Origin: Stercorarius parasiticus
Taxonomy: Eukaryota > Chordata > Aves > Charadriiformes > Stercorariidae
NCBI GenBank assembly: GCA_013396915.1
Contig: VWZL01000315.1
Coordinates: forward strand, 721,885-785,884
Reading direction: 5' to 3'
Length of the DNA stretch: 64,000 nucleotides
Positions 25,831 to 37,690 of this stretch are shown here, in pieces (position 1 is the stretch's first letter; each line of letters opens with the position of its first letter). A program made the position numbers and the translations under genes. The notes below the pieces were generated by a model. That model was given only the letters and a program-made list of their open reading frames with translations, was not told where the DNA came from and did no database searches.

Positions 25831-28588
25831 CACTGGAGTATTATGGGAGCAGGAACCCCATGGGAAAAGTTAAAAAGAATACATTTTTTCTGAGGCTGTT
25901 CCCCTACTAGTAGCTAAACAATGTGCACTTAAATCTGCCAGTGTTTTCTGTGTTTCCATCAGCTTGTCTCCCATTGTTCATTATCCAATACCATTCAGCC
26001 TTATAACATCTGAACAAAACCAGGGCAGCCGGCATGACAGTTTGTTACTGCTGGTGATTAACTGCCTGGTCCCCGTCACCCCCAGGGAAAGCAGAGATTG
26101 AGCTCAGGGGAATTAATTTAAACCCTATAGGCTTAAGATATGCTTCTCCAACTGCTGTCATTTGGAAGCACAGCGCCGTGAGCCAAAGGCACAGAGCTGG
26201 GAGCCCTGAGCCAACGTGGATATATATACACACCATTCACTGAAAACTTTTGAGCCTTCTCATATTTTCTTACTACAAAAGATTTCTCTGGGGGCTTTCT
26301 GACACCGTCATTGATCCTCTTCATGCCTCCAGCTCTCTGGGGATGACATTTAGCCCAGGAAACAGAGCCAGAGAAGTACTTCAGCTCTACATGTCAGCCT
26401 TCAAATAAGGCTAGGATAGCCCTGAGTTAACACAGAGGCTGGTGATGGCCCTCTGCACTATGTGGCAAAACCTCCTCTTTCCACAACATACTCATTAATG
26501 CTAATCGGGCACAGTGACATCTATATACCTACACCAAGCAGAGTATGCCCCACGGCATTTGGGAGGTAAGTGACATGTAGCAAACTCCTTTAAGATGAAA
26601 ACCAAAGGAACTGATTATTTTTCCTGGCTACAGTAGAGCTTTCACTATAAAATAAATTTTCATACCTGCAATATGTGCCCCCCTTTGCATCCTCTTGGGA
26701 TTACACTGATGCTAAATATTGCTCCTGACAGAAACGGGTTATTTGTAGCCCAACCGAACAAGGAGTGAATTAATGCCCTGAAGCCGTGAGGTACTTCTTC
26801 ACCAGACTGTCCGGTTCAGGCAGACATGAAATGAGAGCCTCTCAGTCCCAGCTGGCTGGAGGCTGCCCCATGGGGTCCAGGGGACAGCCGCAGAGGGAAG
26901 GGACATCCCTGGACAAGGTTCTGGAAGAGCCCGGGGGCAGCCGCACGGGGCAGCCACCCCTTCCATCGCCCCCGTGGGGCAGCCCCCTGTACCCCTGCCA
27001 CAGCCCCTGCCCTGGGCAATGCACTCCATGGAACCCACCCTCCTCCTTCCTTGCAACAGTCCAGCGTTTGACCCCTTTTTAAAACGTGGTGCACATCCTT
27101 GTGCTGTATGGGGGGCTGGGGGGACTTCCAAAGCATAGCTGCGAGGTAGGCGTGCAACGCCACCGCAGCAGCTGGGCAAAGAAGGGTAACGTTTGTTAGG
27201 TTTGTTAATTATGGAAGTTTTGCAGCTCAGTGCTTAATATTGAACAAATTGCCAGTTTGGGTCTGCACAATTACTGTCTGGATTGATAAATACCTCTTTA
27301 ATTGGCAAAGCTTGCGTGAGATGAACTTTTAAATCACGGCATTTCTACACAATGCAGTGTGAAATTTCTTTCCTTTTTTTTTTTTAAATAAGTCACAAAG
27401 AACTTGATTTAAGATATATTGCTATCTTCTTTTTAAGTGGAGTCAGAATGGCTGTACCATAGCCTAATATTGCCAGCATTTGGTGCCAACACTTTGATCC
27501 ATACACATGAACTGGATATAGACATAAGAGCTTACTAAACAAACTGGACAGAGTCCCAGTGGGAACACTCAAAAATGTATTAATCAAAGTCAAGCAGCAG
27601 AGCAAATTGAACCAGTTCATTAATTATGAAAATTCTCTCACGAAGTGACATGTTGTTAACTGTGTGGATACTTAACACATTTGAATCCGTAGACTTCTCC
27701 CCATACATGCAAAATTTAGTTACAAATGGAGTTTTTCTTTTTTTCTTCTCCTTCTTTGATTTTTTTTTTTTAAAAAGAGCAGTATAAATATCATGTGGGC
27801 ATAGCTACACACAGCAAACTTATTGCAGAAAAGCAGCTCTGCAAATGTGGGTGCATCAAAGAGTCAGGAGGCCAAGGAAAAAATGTTATGGTCGGCAATT
27901 TTGTGAAGCATACCCTTGAAGGGAAGAGCAGACAACCTGCCAGCTGTACTATAGGAAAAGGTGAGCCTCTACAAGCAGGCACTGGTGACTGCACAGGCCT
28001 CCCAGCAGCACCATCTACCCAAGCTGCTGAGCTCTTCCTCCCCACCCTCAGAAGCAGGGAAACATGAGGTCTGGAAATGCAGGCAGGGAACAGTGTCTGG
28101 GCGGCCAAGCACTAGGACAGGCAGAGAGAGCAAAGTGGAAGCTGTTGACATTTCCCTGGGGCATCCCCTGGAATCCCCCATCCTCCCATCTATCTTGGAA
28201 AGGGTCGGGCAGAGCCAGAGAGGGAACACCAGAAGGAGGGACCAGGCTCGTGGGGAGCCTGGGCAGTGGGGAATCTAGAAACCTGCTGGCCTTGCAGAGG
28301 GAAAGAGCGGGATGGCTTCCCAGGGTTTCCCCTTCACCTGCACCACAGAGCCCCGTGGTCCAGCAGCCAGCATGACCCTGGGCCAGGCTGACAGTGGGGC
28401 TCCATGTCCCCAACAGGGACTAACCCCTGTGCTCACGCTGCCTCCCCACCTGGTCCTTGACAAGGAAATCTGGGCATCGAAACCCAGAGTGGGAGCTCAG
28501 GTTAGCCAGTTTTTCCCATTTTGAACCAAAACTGTCCTGGAAAAGAGGCAATTATACATCCGCAAGATGCAGAATGACTTTTGTAGCA
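25831..28588. other. Gene-free stretch with GC-rich patches
   Basis: No gene recognised. 26830-27170 and 27950-28460 are GC-rich, with simultaneous open frames on both strands and no splice structure, which is typical of stop-poor non-coding DNA. 27190-27370 is unique and AT-rich with ATTAATTA-like cores and could be conserved non-coding DNA. T runs of about 12 lie near 27374-27385 and 27761-27772. Confidence 0.5.
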
Positions 28589-28685
28589 TTTGATAAGTCA
28601 CAGTATGGCTCTCTGTGTTTCAGTCACTTCACCTGTAAAAGAAAAAGAGCAGCAGCATCTTTGTAAAGCACCACGCACCTTACTG
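28589..28685 (+). mobile_element. Probable MIR-type SINE fragment
   Basis: The plus strand reads GATAAGTCACAGTATGGC, then TCTCTGTGTTTCAGTCACTT and CACCTGTAAAA, then TTTGTAAAGCACCACGCAC. These blocks lie in the order of the MIR core: the 'ggcaagt..actt', 'ctctgtgcctcagttt', 'catctgtaaaa' and 'tgtaaagcgcttagcaca' segments. MIR is an ancient tRNA-derived SINE spread through amniote genomes, always as old diverged pieces, which fits the mismatches seen here. The edges are approximate. Confidence 0.5.
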
Positions 28686-29186
28686 ATGACTAATGTATAT
28701 AAAAATGGTAAAAAATACATGGCAAACTCCACCTTTATAGGCTCTTTAATGGCTTGGGGAAAAAAGATGTAAGAGAAAAAAATGTTTTCTTACATTGCTC
28801 ACTAATTTACAAACTTCATAGGCAAATGTTTTTCAGTTGTTTGTGTTTGATGGATTCTGTTACCTTCAGCAGATCCCTTAAATAAAGACCAGAAGTCCAC
28901 AGATGCCCACAGATTACAGGGTAAGAACAAATTCCAGTCAATACTGCTTCCCTTTTTCCCAGCAATGGAAGAGAAACAATTGCCCCCAGATTAAGTCCTG
29001 GAGCAAAGTGGTTATTTTTTAGGAGATCTTTTGCTGAATATGGTCTTGGACTCAATTACAAGAGAGAGCCTGAGATTCCCAGGAGGGCTGCAAAGCACAT
29101 TTACTTATGGTCCCCCTAGAAAATGAGAGCAAAGCGAGTGTGCATTATCGAATCCTGTGAAGGAAAACTTATTGGTGTTTGAATGC

Positions 29187-29225
29187 TGGGATTACCAGTC
29201 CCATGGATATTGGGATTACCAGCCC
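29187..29225 (+). repeat. Short tandem duplication, 24-bp period
   Basis: TGGGATTACCAGTCC at 29187 recurs as TGGGATTACCAGCCC at 29211 with one mismatch, giving a period of 24 bp and about 1.6 copies. It is most simply a small local duplication. Confidence 0.85.
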
Positions 29226-30556
29226 TAGAATACACACTTTTTCCTAGTTTCCTGGTCTTTAGCACTTCTATACATCATAGACTTGAAAAAAAAAAATTAG
29301 AAGAATGCGTTTTCAGATTTTTCTTGCCTCTCAGACTGATTCAAACAAACTATCTTTCTAGTGCAGGAGAGAAGAGACAAGTGATATTTTTAAGGTAAAG
29401 AATAGTGATAAATTAAAAGATTTGGATAGCCCAATTCAGCAAGTTCTTTCTGATGATAGCTGCTTTTGAGGAAAATAGAGAACCTGTTTTTCATCAGACA
29501 GATATTATTTAATTGAAAAAGTGCATTTCATTTGAAGTTTTCAGATATATTCTGGGTTTTTTCTGCTTCTTCCTAAGGTTTCCTCTGAGTCCTTCTCTTT
29601 TCCATTTTTTTCCAAGTTCCCTGCTGCCTTTTGCAATTTTCCCTGGTCAGAGTTGTTTATTCTGTTTTTTCTCTCCTTTCCCTGACCCCTGAGAACAAAT
29701 GGCCACCCAGGTATTTCTTGGTTTAGGAAATATACTCACCAAAAAAGAGCAAAACATTTTGTTTCAATACTTTCAACATGAGAGCACGTAAGAATGAAAG
29801 AAAAGCATTAACTGCCATGCCTTGGCATTTTTTAATAGAAAGACTCAGCCTCACTTCAACTAATTTCAGCCTTCCAGAAGTTAGACATTTGGTGAGCCAG
29901 CCATTTGGGCTTCCTCTATAGTCAACAGAGACAGGCATGTGCCCAGGTGAATTCATCCTCCCGATCTTAGTCACCTCTCCCAGGATGGGATGAATCATGT
30001 TTGCTAGAGCCGGGGAGGCTGAACTGCTGGCTTAGATTAAGCCCTGAACCTTGAGACAGCCAAAGTTTGGCTGGAGGATATCCACCCACAGTAAATATAC
30101 ACATTATGAAAAATATCACTGTTTTTGACACAAAACATTCAAGTACATTTAAGCAAAACACGTGGGCATTTTAACCGGTAAGTCTTTGTTTCTGTATTTA
30201 ATCCGAAATTACTTACATAAATGCTCTACTCTACACTTCCTAATTTTTTAAAATTGTTCTGTATTTTTTCCTGAAATTGTATGTCTTCATCTCCAATTCA
30301 ATATTAAGTCTAAAGTTAGGAATTCAACATTTTTGGGTGAAATAAAATTTACTTTTGCATAGCTCTGTTGATTAATTATTATTCACTGAAGTACTCCACT
30401 GATCTCAAGAGATGTCACTTAGATATAAAAGCTGTTGATATGGGAAATATTTCAAGAAAAGGACATGCCTCAGCAATTAAAAAGACCAAACCTGTTTGTC
30501 ATACATAAGTCCAATGGTATGGGAGTTGCTATTTGAAAGACTAAGCTTTGCTTGAA

Positions 30557-30589
30557 CTTTGACTAAGATTTCAGCTTTGACTAAGATTT
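30557..30589 (+). repeat. Short tandem duplication, 18-bp period
   Basis: CTTTGACTAAGATTT occurs exactly twice, at 30557-30571 and 30575-30589, 18 bp apart. Confidence 0.9.
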
Positions 30590-33500
30590 AAGGAGCACTC
30601 TTGTTCAGGGAGTGCCTTAGTATTATCTCCACCGGTATCTGATGACTCCAAGGTAGAGAACAGCGATCACCCTTTTGCCTTTCCTAAGGACCAGTCAGAT
30701 GAAAGATGCTGGCTAGCCCATCCTCCATATGTGACCATCAAATTCCTCCTGCTACACAAACAACTGCAATATTCTTGCAAAATCCTGTTTCTAAAACTGT
30801 AGTGACAGGCAATTAAAAAGACTGCTCGGTACATCTAGATTATATATATTTAAGTATAGCTGCTTTTATCCAGCAGTACTGGTAAGCAGTCACATACTAG
30901 GAATATTAAACTAATGGTTTACTTGGGAAGCCACCAAGGAGAAAGGTCTCAGGAGGAATAGCTGACTCTTCAGCAGCCCAGGGGAAGGCAAGAGGTCCCC
31001 TGGCCGCTTTGCAGAGCCGGAGTAAGGTCGTGCCCATTGTTCCTCGTGGGCCACGCTCAGGTCCCGGGTGACAAGGGCTATTTGCCTAAATCCTTGCTTC
31101 TACAGGGAAAATAATATTTCCCAAAACATCTGTAGCATTAAAAATGAAATTCAGGTCTTGGGCCATGGGCAATCTGCTTTGCTTGGTAGAGTCCATTAAT
31201 ATGGGAGGAAGCAGCTTTATCATGAAATGAGGGAAGTGGGGGCTTTTTTATTGATAACGTTTATAAACCGAGTGAAATAACTCTTCAAGTTTTTACGGAT
31301 AGTAATATTCTCTTCTTATACCTGTAAAACTCTGTAGTTAAATCAGCCAAAACGACTACTAACATAGATAGCTAGCAACATCTAGTGACCAGATCAAGCT
31401 AATGCAGGATAAGATTAGGAATGAGCTCCTACGCGAACATACATAAATCTGAGCCTGAAGGTAAACTAAAATGCTGGGTTTATGCTCTCGCTTCATCGAG
31501 GTTTTGTTCTAGATAAAAATCATTCCATTCTGCATGAAATGCACTAGGTTTAAAGCAGCTGTTTTCCTTAATTAACATTCATTTTTTGAGAGAAAACTCT
31601 CTCTGTAAAAAAAAAAGTTTCCCAAATCCCATACAACCAAATGGGTCAAAAAAGGAATATGAAATTATTGGAAATTGTTGATGCATTGATTGAAAATCTG
31701 CATATCAAGCCCTGTGTTGGTGTAGAATCATTGAGATCTCTATGATTTGGACTGAGAACTATGCTGTATCTTTATTTAGTAGTTCACAATTTAATATATA
31801 ACCTATCAAAATATAGGCAATAAGATGTTTTAAGCAATATGTTTAACAGATGGTGGCTACTCTGACTATGCATGGGTGCTGGAGTTATATGTAAGCAGCA
31901 GAACTCTTCTTTTTTTTTTGCTTTTTAAATATTGCTTTTATTTGATGGAAAATGTAAATGGAGGCGGAAAACTTTCTTCTGCTTTTTTTAACCAGTTCCA
32001 CTGACCAGCTGTTTCCCATATTAACTTTATCAAAGACCCATAGGGAAAAATGTGCTATTCCTTGTGTAAACAAATCACCAGCAAAAAGACAAAAGTGGCA
32101 AATTTGTGACTGTGTACGTCAGCAATTTCAGATATAAATCTCTGGGGCCTAATTCTGAATTTGTTGCATGCCCACAGCCCTAAGACCTTGTCAACTTTCA
32201 AAAATTAATCCCAACTAAGATAGGATGCAAATTTAAAGCAAAATAGCCCTTCTTGGATACCACCCCACATATACAGCCCTTCGCTCAGAATAACCGCATC
32301 TTGTTTGGGGTGAATTAGTGGTTTTCAGACAACAATAACCTTTCGAGGACGGCTCTCCCAGAATTAATTGAAACATGGGCAGTAAATCCTCCAGGGCAGA
32401 CTGGATGCTAAAAATCCCAGGAGGAAGCCACAGGGAGCTGGACTGGGAATATCTTCTCCCAATGTGTTCCAAATTCTTCCCACCTGCTTGGTTGCCTCAT
32501 TGCACTCCTGGATGTTGGAGATCTGGCCACAAACACAGTTCATCCCCCAAGATATGTAAAAGGCCCCCGATGATGCTTCACCCCACGAAGCCAAAGCTTC
32601 CTCCCGGTGATACAAACTTCTAAGCCTCTTCCCAAGCCTCCACATCAGGTGCAAATACCCCCAGGAACAACTGGCTTCTCACATGTGCTTAGAAACTGAA
32701 ACTAAATGAGCACGGCTTGTCAGATGGCTTTTCCACTGCCTTTTTTTTCTGCCAAATCGGTCCCAAAATGCGGATTGGGAAAAACGTATGTAGTTGAGTG
32801 ACTCAAAAGGATGGACAGGCACAGATATGCAATGATGACCCTAGGGAGGGTGTCTTTTTTGTAAGAAAAAAATTAAAAGTGGGGGTTCCATTCAAATGTG
32901 CTGGGCCAAGCAGTTTCCTAGCATGGCTAATGCTCCACTCACTTTCCTTTCTTTCACTGGCCTTTGGTGAGTTTCTGCTTCTTCCCTGCATGGTAACTCC
33001 TTTCTCAGCCATGTTTCTGTGCAAAGATACTAAAAGATAAGCTGATTTCTCCACAGTATAATCATGGCAAGGCTTCTGGTAGGAGTGTACTTTGGATGAG
33101 TTTTGAATTTATTTCAGAGAGGAATGGTACAAATGACTCTCACACCATCAGCCAGGAGCAGACCCACTTTTGTGTCCATCACTCATGTGGGACCTACCTG
33201 CCTATATGGCAAATACACACAGGAGTTGCCTAGAGGTATCATTAACACCACTAAAAGCTCAGGTGGCCCCAATATCACCAGGCAACAATAAATGTCTCAT
33301 GACCCAAAACATGCAGGTCTGCACCCACTGAAACCCGGCACCTCTCCAGTTGCAGGTGAAGCGGACATGGTGGCAGAGGATGGGACAGTGATACAAGCCC
33401 TTCCATGCTCTTACCTGAAAGACAAGGCAAGGCAAAGCAGAGAAAAGAAAGGGCTTTTCTAAAAGAAATTTTCTGCTCCCCTTCAGGAAAAGCTTGAAAA

Positions 33501-36500
33501 TAGAACCCCAAATAGTGTAGCTGCAGAAAGCCAGTAAAAGGAGTCCAAAATTTTTTCACCATGGCACTTTTTATTGTTCTGCAGAAAGGAAAACAAAATC
33601 ACTTGATAGTAACATGCCTGACATCACAAGATTGCTACCCTAGCGGGGTACAGGAGAGACTTTTCTGTCTTGCCTTCCTCCCCTCTATGGGTCACCCACA
33701 GTCCAGCCCTGAGCTTCCAAAACCATCCAAGACAGCCTGCTCGGCTGCAGGCGAGATCCCCCTCAAGAACTAAGCAACCTGCACATTGTTACCGAAAATA
33801 TCTTCTGTTCCCTGAGCTTCTCCAAAACTTTGTTGTTAGAAATATATCTTGTTCATGCATGTCATCTCCTTCTTTATCTAGGTATAAAAAATGACAGCCT
33901 GGGAGAAAAAGGAAATCTTGGGAAGTGGTCTGAGGTCAGATTGTCAGTGTTGTGTGGATGAGTTGAAGTCAAAGACACCTTATGCCAGAGCACTGGATAT
34001 CCTTAAACTCAAGGATTGTGTCAGCAAGACAGAAAAGGTATTTAGGGTCTGTTCCAAAGACTCACATTACCTTCCATCCACTGTGGGTGAAGCGCTGATT
34101 TTCCCAAATGATGCATGCTATATGTATTTCTAAAGGCGAATGCATAGCCTGTTTATCACCTATTTCATGGCAAGCTTTTCCTTCCCAGCCACATGGGGCA
34201 ACTCATTAAATAATTATTGATCTTTTTAATTCTGGGTGAATGAAATAGAAAGTTCCCATGAAAATTCATTTGACTATTTAAATTAATTTCCTACGACCTT
34301 TTGAACACATGTTCTCATAAATAATTTTACTGGCAAAAGTGCTCACCAAGACAGCAACTCTCCAGTTACGGTTACAGGATATATCAGAAAGAAAATTTGC
34401 ATCTGCAGTCAAGAGCACCTGCACCGGGAACCCATCGCTAAGAGGCAGCCAGGGGATGCAGGAGTCCAGCTACATACTGTACTTGGTCAAATCAGGTGCA
34501 ATTTCAGGTTTGGAGTCTGCTCACCTGATCCTGGACTGACAGTTCATATTTCTGCCCACAATCCCTGACTGAGGGACTGGGTCACCTTTTGCAGACACAG
34601 CAGGAATCCCATCTCACGGATCATTGTGGACCTCCATCTGCTTCACGAAGAGCAGCCTGTGGCAGGGGCAGTGCAGGACTGCTGCCCTTTTGACAGCCGC
34701 CAAGCTTTTGATCGACTCAAAACATTTGCAGAAATGCTCGCCAAGCCTATGTGGAGCCATCCTCCACAGCTATGGGTGGAGGGCTCTCAATGGAGATCTG
34801 GAGTTGTCACTGTGGGACCATGGGGCTTTGACAGCACACTGATCTGCACCAGAGGTTCTCCCCATCACTTCAACATGCCTTCTCACAGCTGTAGAAGTCC
34901 TTTCATGTACACTCTCTACTTGGATATACCAGCTGATATTACAGCCTTGATGTCCAGCTTTGAAAGAGAGCCCTAGAGGTTCCTTATGCATATCTTTGCA
35001 CATGTGATGAGGGATCCAAGTCCCCTCAGTCTCCAAAAATTTCTAAGTATATGGAGGAAGTTGTTCTGAGGCATTTCTGTTATGATTTTGCCCAGAGATT
35101 ACTCAAAATCAAAGGCTGACTTGTCTGCCAGAAAAGGTGAAACTTCAGTTTTGGAGAGCAGGAAGATTCCCCTGGGTAGTTCACTATAAAAAGCAGGCTC
35201 CAAAAATATAATAAGATGAAAAATTCAGGGAAAAGAAGTATCTGAGATCTACGAAATCTAACTATTACCATGTACCGGAGATAAAAATCTTTCTGTTAAT
35301 CTACCTATTAAATAATATATCTACCACAAAATTATATAATCCAACCACGTAGAAAAGAAAAAAATGAGTTAATTATTGTAATTCTGGGGGGCAGAAAGGT
35401 GAAACATCTCAAATTCTCCCAGGCAGATGCTTTTCTGATAACATGAGGATATTCACAAACCTCCTTGCAAATGCTGTGCCGTGTCCACATGTGCCAATTT
35501 TCATTCTTTCAAAGACTTCAGAAGTCAGGCTTAGTGCATATGAGCGCAGCTGATGCCTTTGATTGAGGATATTGTTATTACTGAATGCACTTCTGTCACA
35601 TTTGTTCATCTGAATGCAACCTCTGAGGAGTTATCTGCACACAAGCTGCTTTGGAGAGTGTGCAGCACAGACCTCTCCTTTTTGATATTACATGTGTTTG
35701 TTCTCTTGAAAGGCTTTTAGCCCTGAGGTAAGGATTAGACAACAATTTAGCAGCCTTAAAAGACATCATAAAAAAATAGACTCAACTGTCATCTTCAGAA
35801 GAAAGAGGCCTTATTTGGTTTTCAAGGGTGTTGCGTTCTTTTTCACACTAGGGTTGCTGCTGCTTACAGCAGATGCAAAACAGAATAGTTTCTGCAAACT
35901 GAATTGTTCTAGAAAATCCACTGCTGTAATGCCATTGTGATAACGTCTCTTTTCTTAACCAATGCTCGTCACACACCGAGTTCGTAGTTCACCTGAACAA
36001 CAGAAAAAAGATGTTTCAAAAAATACGCTTTGAAGTGAAACACCAAAATGGAGCCCAGGGCACCACCAGCCTGGGCATCAAAATTAATTCATATCCAGTC
36101 TGGAAATCAAAACCAATTTATGTGAATAGTGGCTCCCATTGCTCCGGACAGAGGTCCCACCCCACCACCACACCAGCCAGCGTTCAGTCGCATCATCTCA
36201 GCAGCCCTCTGGGGAATATTCACTCCCTCCCCTCCTAGGGCAACAAAACTGTGCAAGTTAGAGGGAAGAACACAGCAGTACGCTTTTTTCTGGGGTATTG
36301 TCTTTCTGCCAAAGCCCCTCAGGTGACTATATTCCCCTTCACACAGCAGAGTTGTATTGCACAGCCTTCTCCAGACAGTGTTGGTGGTGCAGAAGGTGCG
36401 CTCTCACACAGCAACTTTTACACTGACAGCAGTACAGGCAACCACAGCCCTGGCATGTCTGCAAAAACAGGCTCAAGGTTCGGTGTGTATGAAATATTGA

Positions 36501-37625
36501 TATGAAATGGCTCACAAAAAATTCGTATGCCAAAACCAGCAATTACTGTGAGAGCAAATGTAGTCTGTTTTAAATCCACGACATGCCAAAAAATGGTGTT
36601 ACAGATTAAATCAGTGATAAGTGCAATTAATGCCCAGGTTTGATGCACAAGTACATAAAGAAGCTATTAAGCTCATTTATGGAATCGGGCAACTAGAAGA
36701 GTGAGAGCACCCACTGTTGGTCAAGCATCATAGTCCTGAGTAGAAATCACCTGGCTTAAAGGCATTTGGTTTCGATACAGAAAAAGGAGAGGTGGGGCTA
36801 CGGATAAATGGACCTGTCTTTTCTTTTGCTCTTGTGCTAGGAATTTCAAGAAAGCAATAGCAGAAAAAAATCAGAAAAGCTAACAAAGCAGGCAGCAAGG
36901 AAACACGAAACACAGGAGCTATGGCAGCATGGTGCGGAGAAAAAGCTGAGAGTGAGTTTTTAAGGCAAGCACTGTCAGAAAAGTCTTGAATCTGTTGCAA
37001 AGATGCTACTCTTGCTTGATCCAAAGACATAAGACATTGATTCAAGCCTCAGTTTCTAATGGAAAACACCTGGTGGGGCCCAAACTACTCCACAAATGCT
37101 CGAGTCCAAAAAGGGGATAACAGGATATTCTCACCCACAAATGGGAGCTGCTCCAGAGCATTATTTTTCAGAAAACATTGCTCTGGGCATTGTAGCAAAG
37201 AGTTAGACCTGTTAGTTGACAAAGTTAGAAAGGTAGTCTCCCTTGGATCCTCTTGGTATTGCCACTGGGGACTGACAGGCTCTAAATAGGCTCTGAATGA
37301 GCTCAGCAGAGACTCAGCCCACGATGTTCCAGTTATTACACCACTGTGGTTACAGTTTGACATGTCATTGACAAGGTTTGCGGTGGAAGATATGTTTTAT
37401 TTCATTCTTTTCTCACCAAAGAGCAAGGGGAATCCATTGTGCTGGTTCTTCCTCAAAGTTCAGCCATTTTTGGAACAATTGATCAGACATCCTAGGCTGC
37501 TGTTAAGTCCTTTTAGCCTACAACAGGATAAAGATTTGCTTGTTAAAGTTGTCACATTTTACAGCTAATTATGCTGTTAAGTATGTTCTGCTGCGATACT
37601 GCTGGGGGGAAAAAGAGAACTTCCT

Positions 37626-37690
37626 CGAATAACTCAGGTTGGAAGGACCTTGGGAACTTCCAGCCCAACCTGTTGCTTAGAGATCGGGCT
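37626..37690 (-). mobile_element. Diverged CR1 LINE 3'-end fragment
   Basis: The plus strand reads CGAATAACTCAGGTTGGAAG, then GACCTTGGGAACTTCCAGCC and CAACC. This matches the order of a reverse-complemented CR1 core ('caggttggaagggacctc...tctagtccaacc'). The terminal ATTCTATG units are lost or eroded. It is the most diverged copy called here, with approximate borders. Confidence 0.65.

Larger units (their letters stand above)
28686..37625. other. Long gene-free stretch
   Basis: No gene recognised in ~8.9 kb. Candidate pieces include a minus-strand open segment at 29740-29915 and a plus-strand one at 33882-34037, both reported as findings. Two short tandem duplications are listed separately. 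31.2-32.1 kb is AT-rich with a short T run near 31911-31919. Frames at 34626-34976 and 36418-36648 show no motif. Confidence 0.5.

Noticed and set aside
36418..36648. 76-codon minus frame with hydrophobic segments
   Set aside because: No signal-peptide start, no splice support and no recognised family.
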